17,380 bases of DNA, from contig JAQTVL010000023.1 in the NCBI GenBank assembly GCA_028706835.1, positions 1-17,380 on the forward strand, written 5' to 3'. This DNA comes from Phycisphaerae bacterium. GTDB taxonomy: Bacteria; Planctomycetota; Phycisphaerae; JAJVII01. The notes beneath the pieces were generated by a model. That model made no database searches and was not told the DNA's origin. It saw only the letters and a list, made by a program, of their open reading frames with translations. This document shows positions 1-7,218 of the stretch, piece by piece. The translations under genes and the position numbers were made by a program. The stretch's first letter is position 1; each line of letters opens with the position of its first letter.

Positions 1-965
1 TCGGCGAACAGGCCGGCGGACAGCCGGTCGCGCTTGCTCGTCAGGTCCCGATCCGACAGCCGCCGCACCAGAATCGCCAGCGGCCGGATGAACAGCAGGT
101 AGACCACGGCAAAGGTGACCAGCGCCGAGCCGATCAGCCAGAGCAACTGGACCACGTAGGCCGACCGCACCCGGGCTGCGGACGCGTTGAAATCAATCAC
201 GCTGCCGGTGACCTGCAATCGGCCGATCGGCCTGCCCAGGCTGTCCTTCAGTTGGACCTCCGCCGACAGCGTGCCGTTGCTCTCGGACCAACTGGAGATG
301 TCGCTGCGAACGGCAGGGCCACGGGCCGGCCCCGTTGAGTCGAGCACCATCACGTTCACGCCGGTCATGTCGGAGAGGTCCTGGAGCATCGCGTAATCGA
401 TCGCTCGGACCAGCACGACGTAACCTTGCGGCTTATCGGCGGCGCCGATCGGCCGGCGGGCGAACAGGCAGGTCCTCCCGCCCAGCGACGCCAGGCCCGT
501 CACGACGGGCGCGGACAGCGCGGGCGGGAAGATCGGCCCGTGGCCGAGGTCATCGCCCACCGCCCATACCGGCTCGGGGCGGCTGGGCGCGGGCAGGCTC
601 ATCCACCCGGTCACCGCGGCGACTCGACGGTCGCGCCCGCACAGCACAAGGCTGAAATTCTTTCCGTTCAGTCCGTGGTCCAGTCCGGCGGCCGGGCCGT
701 TGCCGGCTGCGGACCCGATGGCGGCGGCTTCGGGCGCGTTAGCCAACTGCTCGCAGAGGTGATCGACATTGCGGCGCTCGCGGGCGAGGGCGCTGAGGCT
801 CTGCTCGATCCACCGGATCGAGGCGCTGCTCTCCTGCTTGGCGACCTGGGACTGGATGGACGGTTCGAGCCAGAAATGGTGAATGCACGCCAGCCCGGTG
901 ACCCAGCCGACGATCACCAGGAGGAGGATTTGCGACGAAAGCCAGCGTCTGTTGAATCTCATCAT
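1..965 (-). CDS. Membrane sensor protein, CHASE4-like extracytoplasmic domain then HAMP-like linker (3' end off the window)
   Basis: An open frame runs from an ATG ATG pair at 965-960 down to base 1 without a stop, so about 321 codons of a longer gene are present. The N-terminus is basic (MMRFNRRW), followed by a membrane segment at about residues 11-30. A roughly 240-residue extracytoplasmic region and a second membrane segment (about 271-293, rich in L, V and A) come next. After that the chain reads RPLAILVRRLSDRDL, resembling the start of a HAMP linker. The stretch YVVLVRAIDYAMLQDLSDMT followed by a beta strand resembles the C-terminal part of CHASE4 sensor domains, but the usual DWAxWDD-type signature is not obvious. 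The output domain (histidine kinase, GGDEF or other) lies outside the window. The gene is 151 bases downstream of nadB on the same strand. The overall topology is clear; the domain name is tentative. Confidence 0.75.
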   Translation of the reverse strand, partial: MMRFNRRWLSSQILLLVIVGWVTGLACIHHFWLEPSIQSQVAKQESSASIRWIEQSLSALARERRNVDHLCEQLANAPEAAAIGSAAGNGPAAGLDHGLNGKNFSLVLCGRDRRVAAVTGWMSLPAPSRPEPVWAVGDDLGHGPIFPPALSAPVVTGLASLGGRTCLFARRPIGAADKPQGYVVLVRAIDYAMLQDLSDMTGVNVMVLDSTGPARGPAVRSDISSWSESNGTLSAEVQLKDSLGRPIGRLQVTGSVIDFNASAARVRSAYVVQLLWLIGSALVTFAVVYLLFIRPLAILVRRLSDRDLTSKRDRLSAGLFA

Positions 966-1116
966 ATCGCCCACGGCGCAGGGCGCAGCGCTCCCTGAGC
1001 AAATAGGGTGCTCCAAGTGGAGTATCGACTCGGCGGGGGAGGGGCTTTAGCGGCGAGTGCCCGGCGGCATGTGCCGAATGGAATTGGAATTGAACCGTGG
1101 CGTCTGGAGGTCAGAT

Positions 1117-2754
1117 TCAGGCGTCCCGCCGGCGCGAACCATGGCCTTTCGTCCAATCCAGGTGGCAGCGCCAGTGGGCGTCGTCGGTCTCGGGGTAGTC
1201 GCGACGGTAGTGGGCGCCGCGGCTCTCGGTGCGGGAAATCGCGGCGTGGGCGATCAAGGCCGACACCGTCAGCATGTTCTGGAATTCCCAGCCTGGCGTC
1301 TCGGCGAACGTCTTGTCCATCACGTAGCGGGCCCAGAAGTCGATGATCTCGCACGACTCCGCCAGGCGGTCGCCCTCGCGCTCCACGCCGAGGTTGCGGC
1401 CCATCATGCTGCGCAGGCTGCTGCGAATGTCGTCCAGGTCCAGAGTGGTTCTCGAACTGCGTTCGACGGCCACGTCCAGCGGCGGGATCGGCTCTGCGGG
1501 GCGATGCACATCCAGGTTCTCCAGTGCCGCCCGGCCGGCGCGGGCGCCGAACACCAGGGCCTCCAGCAGCGAGTTGGAGGCCAGGCGGGTGGCGCCGTGC
1601 AGCCCCGTCGCGCTGACTTCGCCGACGGCGAACAGGCCCGGCACGTTGGTCCGGCCGTCAAGGTCCACGCGGGCGCCGCCCATCATATAGTGAGCGGCGG
1701 GGCGGACTGGGATCGGCGTCGTTGCAATGTCGATGTCGAAGCTGTTGAGCTGTTCGTAGATGCCTGGGAATCGCCGCGCGAACCGCTCCCGGCCGATGTG
1801 CCGGACGTCCAGCAGCACGTACGCGGAATTCGTCTGGGCCATCCGCTCCCAGATCGCCCGGGACACAACGTCGCGCGGGGCGAGTTCCGCCAGCGGGTGC
1901 AGGTCGGGCATGAACCGGTGGCCGGCGCGGTCGAGCAGATAGGCCCCTTCGCCGCGGACGGCCTCGCTGATGAGCGACCGGCTGGCGCCCGCGATGTACA
2001 GCGTCGTCGGGTGGAACTGGACCATCTCCATGTCCGCCAGAGTCGCGCCGGCCCGCCAGGCGATGGCGTGGCCGTCGGCGGTCGCCACCGGCGGGTTGGT
2101 TGATTCGCGATAGACCTGCCCGGCGCCGCCGGTGGCCAGGATCGTGCTGGCCGCCCAGATCAGGAACATGCCGTGGTCCTGCCGCCAGGCGATCGCCCCG
2201 CGGCATCGCCCGGACTCGTCGGTGATTACGTCGAGCACGAACGTGTGCGTCAGCCATTCGATCGACGGGTTGGCCTTGGCGGCGCGGAGCAGCGTCTGGC
2301 TGATCTCCCGCCCGGTGGCGTCGCCGTGGGCGTGAACGACGCGCGAGAACGAGTGCCCGCCCTCGCGTCCGAAGACGATCCGGCCATCGACCGAGTCGAA
2401 CTGGGCGCCCCAGCCGATGAGTTCCTCGACCCGCTGCACGCCCTCGGTGACGACCGTGCGAACGACGGCCTCGTCGCACAGCCCGGCCCCGACGGTCAGC
2501 GTGTCGGCGATGTGCGACTCGACGGTGTCGGACGGATCGAGCACGACGGCGACGCCGCCCTGGGCCTGGAATGTGTTTGAACTCTCCGCGTCGGACTTGG
2601 TCACCAGCAGCACCTGGCAGGAGTCGGCGGCCTGGATGGCGGCCCGGAGTCCGGCGGCCCCGCTGCCGATCACGAGGCAATCGGTGAAGTGGTGCGGCAG
2701 CTTGCGGCTGTGGATGCTGACGAGATAACGGCGATCATCGAAAATACGGTTCAT
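1117..2754 (-). CDS. nadB: L-aspartate oxidase
   Basis: This flavoenzyme oxidises L-aspartate to iminoaspartate, the first step of de novo NAD synthesis; NadA then condenses the product to quinolinate. The 545-residue protein has the FAD-binding GSGAAGLRAAIQAA near residue 30, SNTFQAQGGVAVV, HSFSRVVHAHGDATGREI, EMVQFHPTTLY, SEAVRGEGAYLLD and the long signature around MMGGARVDLDGRTNVPGLFAVGEV and GATRLASNSLLEALVFG. Length and motif order match NadB rather than the larger succinate dehydrogenase flavoprotein, and no SdhB partner is nearby. The frame stays open to an ATG at 2793, but that codon lies inside the -35 box of a good promoter, so the ATG at 2754 (MNRIFDDRRY) is chosen. No clear Shine-Dalgarno precedes it, and the predicted 5' leader is only a few bases. 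nadA and nadC are not in the window. Confidence 0.95.
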   Translation of the reverse strand: MNRIFDDRRYLVSIHSRKLPHHFTDCLVIGSGAAGLRAAIQAADSCQVLLVTKSDAESSNTFQAQGGVAVVLDPSDTVESHIADTLTVGAGLCDEAVVRTVVTEGVQRVEELIGWGAQFDSVDGRIVFGREGGHSFSRVVHAHGDATGREISQTLLRAAKANPSIEWLTHTFVLDVITDESGRCRGAIAWRQDHGMFLIWAASTILATGGAGQVYRESTNPPVATADGHAIAWRAGATLADMEMVQFHPTTLYIAGASRSLISEAVRGEGAYLLDRAGHRFMPDLHPLAELAPRDVVSRAIWERMAQTNSAYVLLDVRHIGRERFARRFPGIYEQLNSFDIDIATTPIPVRPAAHYMMGGARVDLDGRTNVPGLFAVGEVSATGLHGATRLASNSLLEALVFGARAGRAALENLDVHRPAEPIPPLDVAVERSSRTTLDLDDIRSSLRSMMGRNLGVEREGDRLAESCEIIDFWARYVMDKTFAETPGWEFQNMLTVSALIAHAAISRTESRGAHYRRDYPETDDAHWRCHLDWTKGHGSRRRDA

Positions 2755-2764
2755 GATTCCGACC

Positions 2765-2793
2765 AGTATAGAGCGAAGCGAGTTGCTGCTCAA
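2765..2793 (-). promoter_or_regulatory. Predicted sigma70-type promoter of nadB
   Basis: On the minus strand TTGAGC (2793-2788) is followed after exactly 17 bases by TATACT (2770-2765). Only ten bases separate the -10 box from the nadB ATG at 2754, so transcription would begin about 2-4 bases before the start codon, or at it. The assignment rests on consensus match and spacing only. Confidence 0.6.
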
Positions 2794-2840
2794 TGCCGGG
2801 AGAGGAATTGTCGCCCCGGCACACTCGCCCCGTACATGCG

Positions 2841-2873
2841 AAAGCCACGCGGTGGAGGCATCCGCGTGGCTTT
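2841..2873 (-). terminator. Intrinsic terminator-like hairpin after the histidine kinase gene
   Basis: A perfect 12-bp stem, AAAGCCACGCGG at 2841-2852 and CCGCGTGGCTTT at 2862-2873, encloses a 9-base loop. It lies 23 bases past the kinase stop codon and upstream of the nadB promoter. The T-run is short (three T on either strand), so it may be only moderately efficient, but its position suits separation of the kinase transcript from nadB. Confidence 0.7.
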
Positions 2874-2895
2874 ACGCACGAGACAACGGAAAGAG

Positions 2896-3762
2896 TCATT
2901 TCGGCCTGTCCAGCGGCAGATACACGGTGAACTTGCACCCACGGCCGACGTCGCTGTCGATGGCGATCCAGCCGCCATGTTGACGAACGATATTGCATAC
3001 TGTTGCCAGCCCCAGGCCGGCATGTTGCCCGGTCGGCTTGGTGCTGAAGAATGGCTCGAATATCCGCGACTGCGTCTCCCGGCTCATGCCGCAGCCGGTA
3101 TCGGCGACGGAGAGCGCGGCATAACGTCCGGGCGCTGGAGGCGCCTTCCGCTTCGACAGTTCGGCCTGATCCAGTACGACGCTGCACGTGCGGACCGTCA
3201 ACCGGCCGCGGCCGGACATTGCATCGCGGGCGTTCACCGCGAGGTTCATCAGCACCTGTTCGATCTGGACCTCGTCCGCCCGCACGGGTGGCAGGCCCGT
3301 ATCCAGGTCCAACTCCAATCGGATTTCCGAGCCGAGCAGGCGCCCCAGCAGGCGGCAGGTGCGGTTAATTATGCTGTTTAGGTTCAGGGCGACCGGCTCC
3401 ACTGGCTGTTGCTGGCTGAATGCCAGCAACTGGCGGATCAGCCCGCAGGCCTGCTCTGAGAAACCTTCGATCTCGCGGATCGAATCGGCGGCTGGGTGGC
3501 CAGGCGGCAGGTCTTCCCTCGCCAGTTGGGCGAATCCGGCTATACCGGTCATGATGTTGCTGAAGTCGTGAGCGATGCCCCCGGCCAGTTGTCCGATGGC
3601 TTCCATCTTCTGCGACTGGCAGAGCTGTTCCTCCCGCGTGCGGTGATCGCTCGCCGCGGGGACGGCGTAGGGTGAATGTTCCGGCTGGCCGATGGGCAGG
3701 TATCGGCTGCCAGCAAGGACCGGAGCCGCCGCGGGTGTGCGTTTCTGGATGTTCACAAACAT
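2896..3762 (-). CDS. Soluble sensor histidine kinase (HisKA plus HATPase), orphan
   Basis: This is a two-component kinase core of about 289 residues. The H-box is GQLAGGIAHDFSN (phosphoacceptor His about 65), followed by a dimerisation helix, the N-box QVLMNLAVNARDAM (about 170-183), G1 DTGCGM (about 221-226), the F-box FEPFF (about 235-239) and G2 GLGLATV (about 249-255). It belongs to the NtrB-like group usually written GGxAHDFNN; here the second-last residue is Ser. No membrane segment or recognisable PAS domain precedes the core, and no receiver domain or response regulator gene is adjacent, so its input and partner are unknown. The frame is open to an ATG at 3864, but the first 34 residues look non-conserved. 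The ATG at 3762 is preceded by GGAAAGGGG, so it was preferred. It could be the remnant of a longer sensor kinase. Confidence 0.88.
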   Translation of the reverse strand: MFVNIQKRTPAAAPVLAGSRYLPIGQPEHSPYAVPAASDHRTREEQLCQSQKMEAIGQLAGGIAHDFSNIMTGIAGFAQLAREDLPPGHPAADSIREIEGFSEQACGLIRQLLAFSQQQPVEPVALNLNSIINRTCRLLGRLLGSEIRLELDLDTGLPPVRADEVQIEQVLMNLAVNARDAMSGRGRLTVRTCSVVLDQAELSKRKAPPAPGRYAALSVADTGCGMSRETQSRIFEPFFSTKPTGQHAGLGLATVCNIVRQHGGWIAIDSDVGRGCKFTVYLPLDRPK

Positions 3763-4115
3763 ACCCCTTTCCAGTTCCGCGCGTTGGCCGGCCCGAGCAG
3801 ATGTCCGCTGAACGAACCATGCAGCGGCTGCGTCGCATTTGGCCTGAGGCCAACGGACTGTCATCCCTCGTTTGCGGTTGAAAAGGTAAGTCGGGCAGTC
3901 GGACCCCTGAAGCCTCGGACTCTGGCCTCTGTCGGACCCCCGTCCACAGGGCTACTCGGAGCCATCAGGTGTACGGCTGCGAATTGTGCAACCCGGTCCC
4001 TTTGTACAGAAAAAAGGCCCGTGTAATACCTATCGTCCAGCCGGCCTTGCGTCTTGAATCAATTTCGGTGCCGCGGCCCGACTTGACCTACGCCGGGATG
4101 CGGCCGAAAAGCCGC
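3763..4115. other. Intergenic stretch between the kinase gene and the leuS leader, no gene supported
   Basis: About 350 bases between the divergent kinase and leuS units. I see no convincing coding frame and no RNA family I recognise. GTCGGACCCC occurs twice 33 bases apart (3898-3907 and 3931-3940). A GGCC/GGCC pairing with an adjacent run of six A (about 4010-4050) would read as a weak minus-strand terminator-like structure. GCGGC/GCCGC around 4100-4115 makes a small hairpin. If the kinase starts at 3864 instead of 3762, about 100 bases of this belong to it. Confidence 0.4.
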
Positions 4116-4144
4116 TTGCCGTCGCCGGGCCGGGTCGATATAAG
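4116..4144 (+). promoter_or_regulatory. Predicted sigma70-type promoter of the leuS leader
   Basis: TTGCCG (4116-4121), a 17-base spacer and TATAAG (4139-4144). Transcription would start near 4151, giving a leader of about 155 bases before leuS. The -10 box matches consensus at five of six positions and the -35 box at four. Judged by eye only. Confidence 0.5.
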
Positions 4145-4172
4145 TAACGGCCTCAGAAAGGCAGGTTGAGCA

Positions 4173-4220
4173 ATGCAGCCCCTACGGTTCCTATCTCGGA
4201 TATCGCAACTGAACTCGTAA
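4173..4220 (+). CDS. Putative leuS leader peptide with three Leu codons
   Basis: A 15-codon frame starts with ATG at 4173, seven bases after an AGG, and encodes MQPLRFLSRISQLNS before TAA at 4218-4220. Three residues are Leu, two of them encoded by CTA, which should be rare in a GC-rich genome where CTG and CTC dominate. The frame lies between a predicted promoter and a strong intrinsic terminator that precedes the leucyl-tRNA synthetase gene, the layout of a ribosome-mediated attenuator. Short frames of this kind also arise by chance and three Leu in fifteen is not extreme, so the call rests on position as much as on composition. It could also be untranslated leader RNA. Confidence 0.45.
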   Translation: MQPLRFLSRISQLNS

Positions 4221-4248
4221 GGGCGCCCATATACTGATCTACCGTGCG

Positions 4249-4277
4249 GCCCTGCGAGCAACGTCGCAGGGCTTTTT
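4249..4277 (+). terminator. Intrinsic terminator in the leuS leader, probable attenuator
   Basis: GCCCTGCGA (4249-4257) and TCGCAGGGC (4264-4272) form a perfect 9-bp GC-rich stem with a 6-base loop, followed by TTTTT (4273-4277). This is a textbook factor-independent terminator reading rightwards. No protein gene on the plus strand lies upstream for it to end, and leuS starts 31 bases later, so control of leuS or the end of a small RNA are the natural explanations. AGGGC at 4220-4224 could pair with GCCCT at 4249-4253 as a competing antiterminator. Confidence 0.85.
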
Positions 4278-4307
4278 CATAGTCCAGATTGAAAGTCAGG
4301 GACCCAC

Positions 4308-6920
4308 ATGGCTGGCAAGGCAAAATACGACCACCTGTCCATCGAGCCGAAGTGGCAGAACTACTGGCAGGCGAACAAGACGTTCCGGGCGGTTGGCCCA
4401 GGCGATCCGGGCTTTGACGCGAGCAAGAACAAGAAGAAGTTCTACGTGCTCGACATGTTCCCATACCCAAGCGGGGCGGGGCTGCACGTCGGCCATCCCG
4501 AGGGTTACACCGCCACCGACATCATCGCCCGCTACCGCCGGATGCGCGGCGAGAACGTGCTGCACCCGATGGGCTGGGATGCGTTCGGCCTGCCGACGAT
4601 GCAGGCGGCGATGAAGACCGGCATCCATCCGGCGATCATCACGCGGCGGAACATCGACAACATCCGCCGGCAGATCCAGTCGCTGGGGTTCAGCTATGAC
4701 TGGGACCGCGAGGTGTCGACCGCGGACCCCGCCTACTTTCGCTGGACGCAGTGGATCTTCCTGCAACTGCACGAGCGAGGGTTGGCCTACCTGAGAGAGG
4801 TGCCGGTGAACTGGTGCCCGGAACTCGGCACGGTGCTGGCCAACGAGGAAGTCATCGACGGCAAGAGCGAGCGCGGCGGTCACCCGGTGGTCCGCATGCC
4901 GCTCAAGCAGTGGATGCTGAAGATCACCGCATACGCCGACCGGCTGCTGGAGGACCTGTCGCTGGTGGACTGGCCCGAGCCGATCAAGGAGATGCAGCGG
5001 AACTGGATCGGGCGAAGCGTCGGGGCGATGGTGGATTTTCCGATCGCGAATTCCCCCTCCCCTCGGGGGGAGGGTCTCCTTCTTTCCTTCCCCTTGGGGG
5101 GAGGGAGCAAGGGAGAGGGGCAGAGAGCGGACTTCTTCGCCGCTCGCAAGGCTTCCGGCCTGCCCGAGCAGCCCGAGCAGGACGTGATCCGCATCTTCAC
5201 GACCCGGCCTGACACGTTGTTCGGGGCGACTTACATGGTGCTCGCGCCGGAGCATCCGCTGGTCGATGGAATTACAGCGGCGGCGCAGAAGTCCGCCGTC
5301 GATGCCTATCGCACCGACGCTGCCCGCAAGAGCGACCTCCAGCGCACCGCGCTGGAGAAGGACAAGACCGGCGTGTTCACCGGCGGATACGCGATCAACC
5401 CGGTCACGGGCCAGCCGATTCCGGTGTGGGTGGCTGACTACGTGCTGATCAGTTACGGCACGGGTGCCATCATGGCTGTGCCCGCGCACGACGAGCGCGA
5501 CTTTGAGTTTGCGACGAAGTTTGGCCTGCCGATTCCGGTTGTGGTGAAACCCGCGGATCGTGAGCTTCGACCCGACGAGTGCTTCATCGACGACGGCATC
5601 GCCGTCAACTCGACCAGCACGCTGACCGGGTTCGACATCACCGGACTGCCGACGCCGCAGGCCAAGGCGAAGATTGCGGCCGATCTCGCCGCCGCCGGCA
5701 TCGGCCGGGAATCCGTGAACTACCGCCTGCGCGATTGGATCTTCAGCCGGCAGCATTACTGGGGCGAGCCGTTCCCGGTGGTCCACTGCGATACGTGCGG
5801 CCCGCAGCCGCTGACCGCGAAGGACCTGCCGCTGACGCTGCCCGAGGTGGACGAATACAAGCCGACCGGCAAGCCCGAGCCGCTGCTCGCCCGCGCGACC
5901 GAGTGGGCCGCGACGACCTGCCCGAAGTGCGGCGGGCCGGCGACGCGTGAGCTGAACACCATGCCGCAGTGGGCCGGGTCGTGCTGGTACTACCTGCGCT
6001 TCCTCGACCCGGCCAACGGCGAGCGCGGCTGGGCGCCGGCGAAGGAGAAGTACTGGATGTCGCCGAACGGCGTGGACCTGTACATCGGCGGGGCCGAGCA
6101 CGCCGTGCTGCACTTGCTGTACGCGCGGTTCTGGCACAAGGTGCTGTTCGACGTCGGCCTGGTGAGCACCCGCGAGCCATTCTACAAGCTGGTCAACCAG
6201 GGCATGATCCTCGGCGAGGACAACCAGAAGATGTCCAAGAGCCGCGGCAACGTCATCAACCCGGACGACATCATCACCCAGTACGGGGCCGACAGCATGA
6301 GGCTGTACGAGATGTTCATGGGGCCGCTGGAGCAGATGAAGCCGTGGTCGATGCGCGGCGTGGAGGGCGTGCGGCGGTTCCTGGACCGGGTCTGGCGGCT
6401 GATCATCGACGACCGCACGGGCGAACTGTCGGGCAAGCTCGGCGGCGCGGCGAACCCGGAACTGGAGCGGTCGCTGCACCGCGCGATCAAGAAGGTCGGC
6501 GAGGATATCGACGCTTTCAAGTTCAACACCGCGATCTCCGCGATGATGGAGTTCGTCAACGACGCGACCGCGGCCGAGTCGATCACCAAGTCGCAGGCGG
6601 AGCGGCTGGTGCTCATCCTCGCCCCGCTGGCGCCGCATATCGCCGAGGAACTGTGGGAGCGGCTGGGCCACGGCAACACGCTGGCCTACGAACCGTTCCC
6701 GGCGTTCGACCCGGCGATGCTGGTCGAGTCGACCATCGAGGTGCCGGTGCAGGTGAACGGCAAACTCCGCGGAAAGATCACGGTCGCCGCCGCCGCCGAC
6801 CAGGCGACGCTGGAGGCCGCCGCCAAGGCCGAGCCGAACGTGCAGGCCCAACTTGCCGGCAAGACGATCCGCAAGGTGATCGTGCTCAAGGGCAAGCTGG
6901 TGAACATCGTGGCGAACTAA
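4308..6920 (+). CDS. leuS: Leucyl-tRNA synthetase
   Basis: This cytoplasmic class I synthetase charges tRNA-Leu with leucine and edits mischarged products. The 870-residue chain has the HIGH-type motif HVGHPEG at 60-66 and KMSKS at 641-645. The editing-domain threonine-rich motif TTRPDT is at 298-303. The editing motif YGTGAIMAVPAHDERDFEF follows, with D398 matching the universal editing Asp (D345 in E. coli). A zinc-type pair C494/C497 and C538/C541 and the WIGRS segment are also present. The C-terminal anticodon-binding region and the final QVNGKLRGKI block are intact. An AGGGA five bases before the ATG supports the start. Residues about 249-275 are a Gly/Ser/Pro-rich insertion encoded by a palindromic repeat (separate entry), where E. 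coli LeuRS has only a short linker. The reading frame is preserved, so the gene is probably functional. Confidence 0.98.
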   Translation: MAGKAKYDHLSIEPKWQNYWQANKTFRAVGPGDPGFDASKNKKKFYVLDMFPYPSGAGLHVGHPEGYTATDIIARYRRMRGENVLHPMGWDAFGLPTMQAAMKTGIHPAIITRRNIDNIRRQIQSLGFSYDWDREVSTADPAYFRWTQWIFLQLHERGLAYLREVPVNWCPELGTVLANEEVIDGKSERGGHPVVRMPLKQWMLKITAYADRLLEDLSLVDWPEPIKEMQRNWIGRSVGAMVDFPIANSPSPRGEGLLLSFPLGGGSKGEGQRADFFAARKASGLPEQPEQDVIRIFTTRPDTLFGATYMVLAPEHPLVDGITAAAQKSAVDAYRTDAARKSDLQRTALEKDKTGVFTGGYAINPVTGQPIPVWVADYVLISYGTGAIMAVPAHDERDFEFATKFGLPIPVVVKPADRELRPDECFIDDGIAVNSTSTLTGFDITGLPTPQAKAKIAADLAAAGIGRESVNYRLRDWIFSRQHYWGEPFPVVHCDTCGPQPLTAKDLPLTLPEVDEYKPTGKPEPLLARATEWAATTCPKCGGPATRELNTMPQWAGSCWYYLRFLDPANGERGWAPAKEKYWMSPNGVDLYIGGAEHAVLHLLYARFWHKVLFDVGLVSTREPFYKLVNQGMILGEDNQKMSKSRGNVINPDDIITQYGADSMRLYEMFMGPLEQMKPWSMRGVEGVRRFLDRVWRLIIDDRTGELSGKLGGAANPELERSLHRAIKKVGEDIDAFKFNTAISAMMEFVNDATAAESITKSQAERLVLILAPLAPHIAEELWERLGHGNTLAYEPFPAFDPAMLVESTIEVPVQVNGKLRGKITVAAAADQATLEAAAKAEPNVQAQLAGKTIRKVIVLKGKLVNIVAN
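5052..5125. repeat. Palindromic GC-rich repeat inserted in frame in leuS
   Basis: Strand-asymmetric C- and G-runs form two consecutive hairpins. CCCTCCCC (5055-5062) pairs with GGGGAGGG (5067-5074) around a 4-base loop. CCTTCCCC (5086-5093) pairs, with one G-T wobble, with GGGGGAGG (5097-5104). A purine tail (GGGAGCAAGGGAGAGGGG) ends the unit. The composition differs sharply from the surrounding codons. The encoded SPSPRGEG and FPLGGGSKGEG are low-complexity and resemble REP-type intergenic elements that have landed in coding sequence. The exact borders are uncertain. Confidence 0.7.
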
Positions 6921-6929
6921 GAGGTTGAT

Positions 6930-6955
6930 CCGCAGATTTCGCAGATGACGCAGAT
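6930..6955 (+). repeat. Left arm of a 26-bp perfect inverted repeat flanking hicB
   Basis: The arm is three 9-base units beginning CGCAGAT (at 6931, 6940 and 6949), and its exact reverse complement is at 7187-7212. GAGGTT (6921-6926), immediately after the leuS stop, also pairs with AACCTC (7215-7220), extending the imperfect pairing to about 35 bases. The first ATG of the hicB-like gene lies inside this arm. Confidence 0.9.
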
Positions 6956-7148
6956 GAAGAAGAAAGGGAGATCATTTACGAAAGTCGTGCGGCGCGAGAG
7001 CGATGGCTGGGTTGCGGTCTGTACGGAAGTGGACGTGGCCAGCCAAGGCGACACGGCTGAAGATGCGAGGGAGAACCTGCGCGAAGCGGTCAGACTATTC
7101 CTTGAGGCCGCCAGTAAGAGCGAGATTCGCCGACGAGTCCATTCCTGA
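6945..7148 (+). CDS. HicB-like antitoxin-family protein, no HicA partner seen
   Basis: A 67-residue protein whose core DGWVAVCTEVDVASQGDT, continued by EDARENLREAVRLFLE, is the typical HicB partial RNase H-like fold: a GxW/VA strand, the QGDT turn and the helix that follows. HicB proteins usually neutralise the mRNA-cleaving toxin HicA, and many also carry a DNA-binding C-terminal domain. Here the chain stops soon after the core fold, so no such domain is present. No HicA-like frame (small, dsRBD-like with a conserved His) is found on either side, because leuS ends 24 bases upstream and the GH94 gene ends 70 bases downstream. The start may be 6945 or the in-frame ATG at 6954 (MKKKGRSF); neither has a clear Shine-Dalgarno, and both lie in or at the edge of the left repeat arm. 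It may be a solitary regulator or a passenger of a repeat-bounded cassette. Confidence 0.75.
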   Translation: MTQMKKKGRSFTKVVRRESDGWVAVCTEVDVASQGDTAEDARENLREAVRLFLEAASKSEIRRRVHS

Positions 7149-7186
7149 TCCGCGTACCCGTTCGTCCTTGTCTCTTGGATGGCGCA

Positions 7187-7212
7187 ATCTGCGTCATCTG
7201 CGAAATCTGCGG
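7187..7212 (-). repeat. Right arm of the 26-bp perfect inverted repeat flanking hicB
   Basis: This is the exact reverse complement of 6930-6955, ending 6 bases from the stop codon of the convergent GH94 gene. The outer extension AACCTC (7215-7220) overlaps that stop. In transcripts the two arms could form a long stem with the hicB-like gene in the loop. Confidence 0.9.
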
Positions 7213-7218
7213 GGAACC

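Noticed and set aside
2754..2793. Longer nadB start at 2793
   Set aside because: The extra 13 residues are not NadB-like and their codons coincide with a well-spaced promoter.
3865..4250. Structured RNA such as 6S, SRP or RNase P RNA in the gap before leuS
   Set aside because: None of the conserved core sequences of these RNAs was recognised on either strand.
4145..4307. T-box leader controlling leuS
   Set aside because: The conserved T-box antiterminator bulge sequence and a specifier stem-loop are not seen, and the leader is too short.
4296..6851. An 851-codon open frame on the minus strand opposite leuS
   Set aside because: It mirrors leuS codon for codon, has a His/Arg/Leu/Val-biased composition typical of antisense frames in GC-rich genes, and shows no recognisable domain.
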